A stretch of 64,000 nt of DNA, from assembly GCA_963575645.1 (NCBI GenBank), contig OY754465.1, positions 30,763,501-30,827,500 of the forward strand, in the 5' to 3' direction. The DNA comes from Xanthostigma xanthostigma. Taxonomy: Eukaryota; Arthropoda; Insecta; Raphidioptera; Raphidiidae. The notes beneath the pieces were generated by a model. The model did not search any database and was not told the origin of the DNA. It worked only from the letters and a program-made list of their open reading frames with translations. The translations under genes and the position numbers were made by a program. Shown in pieces: positions 53,993 to 64,000 of this stretch (position 1 is the first letter of the stretch; each line of letters opens with the position of its first letter).

Positions 53993-55199
53993 TATGACAA
54001 TTAGGGGCAAATGAGTCCTTATAGGCAAAATTGATTTATTTCATGAAGGTAAGTCTATTTACACTATAACATTCAGGTTTAGATCATTCTCTCATAAGAA
54101 AATGCAAACTGCATATTTTCTATCATTTTCACGCAGACAAGCAGTTTTTACATGCTTCACGACAATTGCGTGCAAATGAGTCCTTATAGGCAAAATTGCT
54201 TTATTTTACAAAGGTAAGTCTATTTACACTATAACATTCAGGTTTGGATCATTCTCTCATAAGAAAATGCAAACTGCATATTAACCATTATTTTAACGCA
54301 TACAAGCAGTTTTTACATGCTTTATGACAATTAGGGGCAAATGGGTCCTTATAGGCAAAATTGCTTTATTTTATGAAGGTTAGTCTATTTACACTATAAC
54401 ATTCAGGTTTGGATTATTCTCTCATAAAAAAATGCAAACTGCATACTATAACATTAAGGTTTGGATCATTCTCTCATAAGAAAATGCAAACTGCACATTT
54501 ACTATCATTTTAACGCAGACAAGCAGTTTTTACATGCTTTACGACAATTAGGTGCAAATTAGTCCTTATAGGCAAAATTGCTTTATTTCATGAAGGTAAG
54601 TTTATTTACACTATAACATTCTGGATTGGATCATTCTCTCATAAGAAAATGCAAACTGCGTATTTATCATTATTTTAACGCATACAAGCAGTTTTTACAT
54701 GCTTTATGACAATTAGGGGCAAATGAGTCCTTATAGGCAAAATTGCTTTATTTCATGAAGGTAAGTCTATTTACACTATAACATTCAGGTTTGGATTATT
54801 TTCTCATAAGAAAATGCAAACTGCATATAAACAATTATTTTAACGCAGACAAGCAGTTTTTACATGGTTTACGACAATTAGGTGCAAATAAGTCCTTAAA
54901 GGCAAAATTGTTTTATTTTACAAAGGTAAGTCTACTTTCACTATAACATTCAGGTTTGGATCATTCTCTTATAAGAAAATGCAAACTGCATTTTAAATAT
55001 TATTTTAACGCAGACAAGCAGTTTTTACATGCTTTATGACAATTAGGGGCAAATGAGTCATTATAGGCAAAATTGCTTAATTTCATGAAGGTATAACTAT
55101 TTACATTATTATATTCAGGTTTGGATCATTCTCTCATAAGAAAATGCAAACTGCATATTAACCATTATTTTAACGCAGACAAGCAGTTTTTACATGCTT
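53993..55199. repeat. Seven-monomer block including a 217-bp monomer
   Basis: This block is collinear with 58498-59704 at an offset of 4505 bp, and its first monomers match 43379-43925 (offset 10614). It contains the 217-bp monomer (54323), attctggattgg (about 54620), acatggtttacg (about 54862), gtccttaaagg and the tataactatttacattattat variant (about 55091). Confidence 0.87.
54323..54539 (+). repeat. 217-bp monomer, second occurrence
   Basis: It has the same 52-bp internal duplication and the same gcatactataac junction (54441) as at 43709, with ggtttggatc in place of ggtttgaatc in the second half. The spacing to the next start is 217 bp. Confidence 0.92.
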
Positions 55200-57430
55200 T
55201 ACGACAATTAGGTGCAAATGAGTCCTTATAGGCAAAATTGCTTTATTTTACAAAGGTAAGTTTACTTAAACTATAACATTCAGGTTTAGATCATTCTCTC
55301 ATAAGAAAATGCAAACTGCATATTAACTATTATTTTAACGCATACAAGCAGTTTTTACATGCTTTATGACAATTAGGTGCAAATGAATCTTTATAGGCAA
55401 AATTGCTTTATTTCATGAGTGTAAGTCTATTTACACTATAACATTCAGGTTTGGATCATTCTCTCATAAGAAAATGCAAACTGCATATTTACTATCATTT
55501 TAACGCATACAAGCAGTTTTTACATGCTTTTTGACAATTAGGTGCAAATGAGTCCTTATAGGCAAAATTGCTTTATTTTACAAAGGTAAGTCTATTTACA
55601 CTATAACATTCAGGTTTGGATCATTCTCTCATAAGAAAATGCAAACTGCATATTAACCATTATTTTAACGCATACAAGCAGTTTTAACATGCTTTATGAC
55701 AATTAGGGGCAAATGAGTACTTATAGGCATAATTGCTTTATTTCATGAAGGTAAGTCTATTTACACTATAACATTAAGGTTTGGATCTTTCTCTCATAAG
55801 AAAATGCAAACTGCATATTAACCATTATTTAAACGCATACAAGCAGTTTTTACATGCTTTACGACAATTAGGTGCAAATGAGTCTTTATAGGCAAAATTG
55901 CTTTATTTCATGAGGGTAAGTCTATTTACACTACAACATTCAGGTTTGGATCATTCTCTCATAAGAAAATGAAAACTGCATATTTACTATCATTTTCACG
56001 CAGACAAGCAGTTTTTATATGCTTCACGACAATTGCGTGCAAATAAGTCCTTATAGGCAAAATTGCTTTATTTTACAAAGGTAAGTCTTTTTACACTATA
56101 ACATTCAGGTTTGGATCATTCTCTCATAAGAAAATGCAAACTGCATTTTAACCATTATTTTAACGCATACAAGCAGTTTTTACTTGCTTTATGACAATTA
56201 GGGGCAAATGAGTCCTTATAGGCAAAATTGCTTTATTTCATTAAGGTAAGTCTATTTACACTATAACATTCAGGTTTGGATCATTCTCTCATAAGAAAAT
56301 GCAAACTGCATATTAAATATTATTTTAACGCAGACAAGCAGTTTTTACATGCTTTACGACAATTAGGTGCAAATGAGTCCTTATAGGCAAAATTGCTTTA
56401 TTTCACAAAGGTAAGTTTACTTACACTATAACATTCAGGTTTGGATCATTCTCTCACAAGAAAATGCAAACTGCATATTAACTATTATTTTAACGCATAC
56501 AAGCAGTTTTTACATGCTTTATGACAATTAGGTGCAAATGAGTCCTTATAGGCAAAATTGCTTTATTTCATGAGGGGAAGTCTATTTACACTATAACATT
56601 CAGGTGTGGATCATTCTCTCATAAGAAAATGCAAACTGCATATTTACTATCATTTTCACGCAGATAAGCAGTTTTTAAATGCTTTACGACAATTGCGTGC
56701 AAATGAGTCCTTATAGGCAAAATTGCTTTATTTTACAAAGGTAAGTCTATTTACACTATAATATTCACGTTTGGATAATTCTCTCATAAGAAAATGCAAA
56801 CTGCATATTAACCATTATTTTAACGCATACAAGCAGTTTTTACATGCTTTATGACAATTAGGGGCAGATGAGTGCTTATAGGCAAAATTGCTTTATTTCA
56901 TTAAGGTAAGTCTATTTACACTATAACATTCAGGTTTGGATCATTCTCTCATAAGAAAATGCAAACTGCATATTAAATATTATTTTAACGCATACAAGCA
57001 GTTTTTACAAGCTTTATGACAATTAGGTGCAAATGAGTCCTTATAGGCAAAATTGCTTTATTTCATGAGAGTAAGTCTATTTACACTATAACAATAAGGT
57101 TTGGATCATTCTCTCATAAGAAAATGCAAACTGCATATTAACCATTATTTAAACGCAGACAAGCAGTTTTACATGCTTTACGACAATTAGGTGCAAATGA
57201 GTCTTTATAGACAAAATTGCTTTATTTCATGAAGGTAAGTCTATTTACACTATAACATTCAGGTTTGGATCATTCTCTCATAAGAAAATGCAAACTGCAT
57301 ATTTACTATCATTTTCACGCAGACAAGCAGTTTTTACATGCTTCACGACAATTGCGTGCAAATGAGTCCTTATAGGCAAAATTGCTTTATTTTACAAAGC
57401 TTAGTCTATTTTCACTATTACATTCAGGTT
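55200..57430. repeat. Mixed monomers, including third copy of the 44.4-kb block
   Basis: 55695 and 55860 (gcataattgc, aacattaagg, then type C) match 59870 and 60035. 56025 is type B with acgcagac and ttatatgc upstream, as at 62891. 56310-57140 is the third copy of the block at 44360 and 53270. 57179 and 57344 lead into the regular repeat, the latter with tttacaaagcttag, which contains a HindIII site at a novel monomer position (about 57398). Confidence 0.8.
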
Positions 57431-60121
57431 TGGATCATTCTCTCATAAGAAAATGCAAACTGCATATTACCATTATTTTAACGCATTCAAGCAGTTTTTA
57501 CATGATTTATGACAATTAGGGGCAAATGAGTCCTTATAGGCAAATCTGCTTTATTTCATTAAGGTAAGTCTATTTACACTATAACATTCAGGTTTGGATC
57601 ATTCTCTCATAAGAAAATGCAAACTGCATATTAACAATCATTTTAACGCTGACAAGCAGTTTTTACATGCTTTACGACAATTAGGTACAAATGAGTCCTT
57701 ATAGGCAAAAGTGCTTTATTTCATGAGGGTAAATCTATTTACACTATAACATTTAGGTTTCGATCATTCTCTCATAAGAAAATGCAAACTGCATATTAAC
57801 CATTATTTTAACGCACACAAGCAGTTTTTACATGCTTCACGACAATTGCGTGCAAATGAGTCCTTATAGGCAAAATTGCTTTATTTTACAAAGGTAAGTC
57901 TATTTACACTATAACATTCAGGTTTGGATCATTCTCTCATAAGAAAATGCAAACTGCATATTAAACATTATTTTAACGCATACAAGCAGTTTTTACATGC
58001 TTTATGACAATTAGGGGCAAATGAGTACTTATAGGCATAATTGCTTTATTTCATGAAGGTAAGTCTATTTACACAATAACATTCAGGTTTGGATCATTCT
58101 CTCATAAGAAAATGCAAACTGCATATTAACCATTATTTTAACGCATACAAGCAGTTTTTACATGCTTTATTACAACTAGGGGCAAATGGGTCCTTATAGG
58201 CAAAATTGCTTTATTTTATGAAGGTTAGTCTATTTACACTATACCATTCAGGTTTGGATTATTCTCTCAAAAAAAAATGCAAACTGCATATTAACCATTA
58301 TTTTAACGCATACAAGCAGTTTTTACATGCTTTATGACAATTAGGGGCAAATGGGTCCTTATAGGCAAAATTGCTTTATTTTATGAAGGTTAGTCTATTT
58401 ACACTATAACATTCAGGTTTGGATCATTCTCTCATAAGAAAATGCAAACTGCATATTATACATTAATTTAACGCATACAAGCAGTTTTTACATGCTTTAT
58501 GACAATTAGGGGCAAATGAGTCCTTATAGGCAAAATTGATTTTTTTCATGAAGGTAAGTCTATTTACACTATAACATTCAGGTTTAGATCATTCTCTCAT
58601 AAGAAAATGCAAACTGCATATTTACTATCATTTTCACGCAGACAAGCAGTTTTTACATGCTTCACGACAATTGCGTGCAAATGAGTCCTTATAGGCAAAA
58701 TTGCTTTATTTTACAAAGGTAAGTCTATTTACACTATAACATTCAGGTTTGGATCATTCTCTTATAAGAAAATGCAAACTGCATATTAACCATTATTTTA
58801 ACGCATACAAGCAGTTTTTACATGCTTTATGACAATTAGGGGCAAATGGGTCCTTATAGGCAAAATTGCTTTATTTTATGAAGGTTAGTCTATTTACACT
58901 AAAACATTCAGGTTTGGATTATTCTCTCATAAAAAAATGCAAACTGCATACTATAACATTAAGGTTTGGATCATTCTCTCATAAGAAAATGCAAACTGCA
59001 CATTTACTATCATTTTAACGCAGACAAGCAGTTTTTACATGCTTTACGACAATTAGGTGCAAATTAGTCCTTATAGGCAAAATTGCTTTATTTCATGAAG
59101 GTAAGTTTATTTACACTATAACATTCTGGATTGGATCATTCTCTCATAAGAAAATGTAAACTGCATATTAACCATTATTTTAACGCATACAAGCAGTTTT
59201 TACATGCTTTATGACAATTAGGGGCAAATGAGTACTTATAGGCAAAATTGCTTTATTTCATGAAGGTAAGTCTATTTACACTATAACATTCAGGTTTGGA
59301 TTATTTTCTCATAAGAAAATGCAAACTGCATATAAACAATTATTTTAACGCAGACAAGCAGTTTTTACATGGTTTACGACAATTAGGTGCAAATAAGTCC
59401 TTAAAGGCAAAATTGTTTTATTTTACAAAGGTAAGTCTACTTTCACTATAACATTCAGGTTTGGATCATTCTCTCATAAGAAAATGCAAACTGCATTTTA
59501 AACATTATTTTAACGCAGACAAGCAGTTTTTACATGCTTTATGACAATTAGGGGCAAATGAGTCATTATAGGCAAAATTGCTTAATTTCATGAAGGTATA
59601 ACTATTTACATTATTATATTCAGGTTTGGATCATTCTCTCATAAGAAAATGCAAACTGCATATTAACCATTATTTTAACGCAGACAAGCAGTTTTTACAT
59701 GCTTCACCACAATTGCGTGCAAATGAGTCCTTATAGGCAAAATTGCTTTATTTTACAAAGGTAAGTCTATTTACACTATAACATTCAGGTTTGGATCATT
59801 CTCTCATAAGAAAATGCAAACTGCATATTAACCATTATTTTAACGCATACAAGCAGTTTTTACATGCTTTATGACAATTAGGGGCAAATGAGTACTTATA
59901 GGCATAATTGCTTTATTTCATGAAGGTAAGTCTATTTACACTATAACATTAAGGTTTGGATCTTTCTCTTATAAGAAAATGCAAACTGCATATTAACCAT
60001 TATTTAAACGCAGACAAGCAGTTTTTACATGCTTTACGACAATTAGGTGCAAATGAGTCTTTATAGGCAAAATTGCTTTATTTCATAAGGCTAAGTCTAT
60101 TTACACAATAACATTCAGGTT
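57431..60121. repeat. 2691-bp higher-order repeat, copy 1
   Basis: Sixteen monomers plus the 52-bp internal duplication make one unit. It runs from the attaccatt plus gcattcaag plus catgatttatg monomer tail to the same point 2691 bp downstream. It contains ggcaaatctgc (57508), attaggtac (57673), tattacaactagg (58168), two poly-A variants (ctcaaaaaaaaatgc near 58266), the 217-bp monomer (58828) and the tataactatttac monomer (59540). The edges are approximate to tens of bases. Confidence 0.9.
58828..59044 (+). repeat. 217-bp monomer, third occurrence
   Basis: The 52-bp duplication junction gcatactataac is at 58946. The first half has the actaaaacatt substitution, shared only with the fourth occurrence. 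Confidence 0.92.
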
Positions 60122-62812
60122 TGGATCATTCTCTCATAAGAAAATGCAAACTGCATATTACCATTATTTTAACGCATTCAAGCAGTTTTTACATGATTTA
60201 TGACAATTAGGGGCAAATGAGTCCTTATAGGCAAATCTGCTTTATTTCATTAAGGTAAGTCTATTTACACTATAACATTCAGGTTTGGATCATTCTCTCA
60301 TAAGAAAATGCAAACTGCATATTAACAATCATTTTAACGCTGACAAGCAGTTTTTACATGCTTTACGACAATTAGGTACAAATGAGTCCTTATAGGCAAA
60401 AGTGCTTTATTTCATGAGGGTAAGTCTATTTACACTATAACATTTAGGTTTCGATCATTCTCTCATAAGAAAATGCAAACTGCATATTAACCATTATTTT
60501 AACGCACACAAGCAGTTTTTACATGCTTCACGACAATTGCGTGCAAATGAGTCCTTATAGGCAAAATTGCTTTATTTTACAAAGGTAAGTCTATTTACAC
60601 TATAACATTCAGGTTTGGATCATTCTCTCATAAGAAAATGCAAACTGCATATTAAACATTATTTTAACGCATACAAGCAGTTTTTACATGCTTTATGACA
60701 ATTAGGGGCAAATGAGTACTTATAGGCATAATTGCTTTATTTCATGAAGGTAAGTCTATTTACACAATAACATTCAGGTTTGGATCATTCTCTCATAAGA
60801 AAATGCAAACTGCATATTAACCATTATTTTAACGCATACAAGCAGTTTTTACATGCTTTATTACAACTAGGGGCAAATGGGTCCTTATAGGCAAAATTGC
60901 TTTATTTTATGAAGGTTAGTCTATTTACACTATAACATTCAGGTTTGGATTATTCTCTCAAAAAAAAATGCAAACTGCATATTAACCATTATTTTAACGC
61001 ATACAAGCAGTTTTTACATGCTTTATGACAATTAGGGGCAAATGGGTCCTTATAGGCAAAATTGCTTTATTTTATGAAGGTTAGTCTATTTACACTATAA
61101 CATTCAGGTTTGGATCATTCTCTCATAAGAAAATGCAAACTGCATATTATACATTAATTTAACGCATACAAGCAGTTTTTACATGCTTTATGACAATTAG
61201 GGGCAAATGAGTCCTTATAGGCAAAATTGATTTATTTCATGAAGGTAAGTCTATTTACACTATAACATTCAGGTTTAGATCATTCTCTCATAAGAAAATG
61301 CAAACTGCATATTTACTATCATTTTCACGCAGACAAGCAGTTTTTACATGCTTCACGACAATTGCGTGCAAATGAGTCCTTATAGGCAAAATTGCTTTAT
61401 TTTACAAAGGTAAGTCTATTTACACTATAACATTCAGGTTTGGATCATTCTCTTATAAGAAAATGCAAACTGCATATTAACCATTATTTTAACGCATACA
61501 AGCAGTTTTTACATGCTTTATGACAATTAGGGGCAAATGGGTCCTTATAGGCAAAATTGCTTTATTTTATGAAGGTTAGTCTATTTACACTAAAACATTC
61601 AGGTTTGGATTATTCTCTCATAAAAAAATGCAAACTGCATACTATAACATTAAGGTTTGGATCATTCTCTCATAAGAAAATGCAAACTGCACATTTACTA
61701 TCATTTTAACGCAGACAAGCAGTTTTTACATGCTTTACGACAATTAGATGCAAATTAGTCCTTATAGGCAAAATTGCTTTATTTCATGAAGGTAAGTTTA
61801 TTTACACTATAACATTCTGGATTGGATCATTCTCTCATAAGAAAATGCAAACTGCATATTAACCATTATTTTAACGCATACAAGCAGTTTTTACATGCTT
61901 TATGACAATTAGGGGCAAATGAGTACTTATAGGCAAAATTGCTTTATTTCATGAAGGTAAGTCTATTTACACTATAACATTCAGGTTTGGATTATTTTCT
62001 CATAAGAAAATGCAAACTGCATATAAACAATTATTTTAACGCAGACAAGCAGTTTTTACATGGTTTACGACAATTAGGTGCAAATAAGTCCTTAAAGGCA
62101 AAATTGTTTTATTTTACAAAGGTAAGTCTACTTTCACTATAACATTCAGGTTTGGATCATTCTCTCATAAGAAAATGCAAACTGCATTTTAAACATTATT
62201 TTAACGCAGACAAGCAGTTTTTACATGCTTTATGACAATTAGGGGCAAATGAGTCATTATAGGCAAAATTGCTTAATTTCATGAAGGTATAACTATTTAC
62301 ATTATTATATTCAGGTTTGGATCATTCTCTCATAAGAAAATGCAAACTGCATATTAACCATTATTTTAACGCAGACAAGCAGTTTTTACATGCTTCACCA
62401 CAATTGCGTGCAAATGAGTCCTTATAGGCAAAATTGCTTTATTTTACAAAGGTAAGTCTATTTACACTATAACATTCAGGTTTGGATCATTCTCTCATAA
62501 GAAAATGCAAACTGCATATTAACCATTATTTTAACGCATACAAGCAGTTTTTACATGCTTTATGACAATTAGGGGCAAATGAGTACTTATAGGCATAATT
62601 GCTTTATTTCATGAAGGTAAGTCTATTTACACTATAACATTAAGGTTTGGATCTTTCTCTCATAAGAAAATGCAAACTGCATATTAACCATTATTTAAAC
62701 GCAGACAAGCAGTTTTTACATGCTTTACGACAATTAGGTGCAAATAGGTCTTTATAGGCAAAATTGCTTTATTTCATAAGGCTAAGTCTATTTACACAAT
62801 AACATTCAGGTT
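60122..62812. repeat. 2691-bp higher-order repeat, copy 2
   Basis: This is a direct tandem repeat of 57431-60121. The offset is a constant 2691 bp at landmarks catgatttat (57501/60192), gcatactata (58946/61637) and tttcataagg (60081/62772). By eye fewer than a dozen bases differ, for example attagatgc near 61746 for attaggtgc and gcaaataggtc near 62742. Confidence 0.92.
61519..61735 (+). repeat. 217-bp monomer, fourth occurrence
   Basis: The junction is at 61637, 2691 bp after the third occurrence, with the same actaaaacatt variant. It defines the phase of the higher-order repeat. Confidence 0.92.
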
Positions 62813-64000
62813 TGGATCATTCTCTCATAAGAAAATGCAAACTGCATATTTACTATCATTTTCACGCAGACAAGCAGTTTTTATATGCTTCACGACAATT
62901 GCGTGCAAATGAGTCCTTATAGGCAAAATTGCTTTATTTTACAAAGGTAAGTCTACTTTCACTATAACATTCAGGTTTGGATCATTCTCTCATAAGAAAA
63001 TGCAAACTGCATTTTAAACATTATTTTAACGCAGACAAGCAGTTTTTACATGCTTTATGACAATTAGGGGCAAATGAGTCATTATAGGCAAAATTGCTTA
63101 ATTTCATGAAGGTATAACTATTTACATTATTATATTCAGGTTTGGATCATTCTCTCATAAGAAAATGCAAACTGCATTTTAACCATTATTTTAACGCATA
63201 CAAGCAGTTTTTACATGCTTTTTGACAATTAGGGGCAAATGGGTCCTTATAGGCAAAATTGCTTTATTTTATGAAGGTTAGTCTATTTACACTATAACAT
63301 TCAGGTTTGGATCATAATCTCATAAGAAAATGCAAACTGCATTTTAACCATTATTTTAACGCATACAAGCAGTTTTTACATGCTTTATGACAATTAGGGG
63401 CAAATGAGTCCTTATAGGCAAAATTGCTTTATTTCATGAGGGTAAGTCTATTTACACTATACCATTCAGGTTTGGATCATTCTCTCATAAGAAAATGCAA
63501 ACTGCATATTAACCATTATTTTAACGCATACAAGCAGTTTTTACATGCTTTATTACAACTAGGGGCAAATGGGTCCTTATAGGCAAAATTGCTTTATTTT
63601 ATGAAGGTTAGTCTATTTACACTATAACATTCAGGTTTGGATTATTCTCTCATAAAAAAATGCAAACTGCATATTAACCATTATTTTAACGCATACAAGC
63701 AGTTTTTACATGCTTTATGACAATTAGGGGCAAATGGGTCCTTATAGGCAAAATTGCTTTATTTTATGAAGGGTAGTCTATTTACACTATAACATTCAGG
63801 TTTGGATCATTCTCTCATAAGAAAATGCAAACTGCATATTATACATTATTTTAACGCATACAAGCAGTTTTTACATGCTTTATGACAATTAGGGGCAAAT
63901 GAGTCCTTATAGGCAAAATTGATTAATTTCATGAAGGTAAGTCTATTTACACTATAACATTCAGGTTTAGATCATTCTCTCATAAGAAAATGCAAACTGC
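62813..64000. repeat. Higher-order repeat, copy 3, start replaced, cut by window end
   Basis: The first monomers (62891, 63056, 63221 and 63386) differ from the unit. 62891 is B with ctactttcac, 63056 matches 62231 (tataactatttac), 63221 matches 42389 (cataatctc) and 63386 is a plain type A. From 63551 (tattacaactagg) the order and text again follow 60859 onward at an offset of 2692 bp up to the end. The unit length is kept although its contents changed. The last monomer (63881) is incomplete. Confidence 0.82.

Larger units (their letters stand above)
1..64000. repeat. Tandem satellite array, 165-bp monomer, about 387 copies
   Basis: The window is filled end to end with head-to-tail copies of one AT-rich monomer. 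Walking the conserved border motif (tatgacaatt, cacgacaatt or tacgacaatt after acatgctt) gives starts at 1, 166, 331, 497, 664, 829 and so on to 63881, nearly always 165 bp apart. Rare spacings are 163, 164, 166, 167, 168 and 217 bp. All monomers lie in one orientation, and no unique DNA or mobile element interrupts them. The consensus is about 33% G+C. By family knowledge, satellites of 150-180 bp with higher-order organisation are common at centromeres and in pericentromeric heterochromatin. That role is inferred here, since nothing in the sequence proves kinetochore binding. Confidence 0.98.

Noticed and set aside
1-64000. CRISPR array
   Set aside because: The periodicity comes from whole 165-bp monomers that are similar throughout. 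There are no short repeats separated by unique spacers and no cas genes.
1-64000. CENP-B box or known centromere satellite family
   Set aside because: I noticed no match to the CENP-B box pattern and could not equate the monomer with any family I remember. A database search of the consensus would decide; I do not name a species.
1-64000. Bacterial promoters, ribosome binding sites or tRNA genes suggested by TATAAT-like and gagggtaag strings
   Set aside because: These strings recur in every monomer at fixed positions without any coding region, so they reflect AT-rich satellite composition. No tRNA-like cloverleaf with conserved TTCGA was seen.

Overview
The whole window is one uninterrupted array of a tandem satellite DNA. 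The monomer is 165 bp, about 33% G+C, and always in the same orientation. I count about 387 monomer starts from position 1 to 63881, the last cut by the window end. I see no protein gene, RNA gene, transposon, unique sequence or inversion. A long, AT-rich, single-orientation satellite with nested multi-monomer repeats is typical of centromeric or pericentromeric heterochromatin in a plant or animal. I do not recognise the species. The monomer does not look like human alpha satellite or the Arabidopsis 178-bp repeat as I remember them, and I noticed no CENP-B box.

Three main monomer types differ in linked variants across the monomer border. Type A has gcatacaag, then tatgacaattagg, then tttcatga. 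Type B has gcagacaag, then cacgacaattgcgtg, then tttacaaagg. Type C has gcagacaag, then tacgacaattaggtg. These types form multi-monomer blocks that were later copied as units.

Layout: 1-6772 holds 12- to 14-monomer and 6-monomer tandem duplications. 6773-6940 is a 168-bp length variant. 6941-32326 holds three related copies of a block of about 50 monomers (about 8.24 kb): 6941-15179, 15180-24086 and 24087-32326. They are nearly identical by eye but differ by whole-monomer gains and losses and by nested 9- and 12-monomer duplications. 32327-39420 is a mosaic re-copying 664-2973, 5782-8260 and 9580-11556. 38926-47884 contains a 16-monomer block present twice, 6.32 kb apart. 47885-53167 has tandem blocks of 12-14 and 6 monomers. 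53168-57430 mixes blocks seen elsewhere. From about 57430 to the end there is a regular 2691-bp higher-order repeat of 16 monomers plus 52 extra bases: two complete copies and the start of a third.

There is no gene network to describe. The content is structural DNA shaped by unequal exchange or segmental amplification, with short inverted repeats in every monomer. The only open frames of note (three identical 68-codon frames) are by-products of the repeat, because 165 is divisible by 3.
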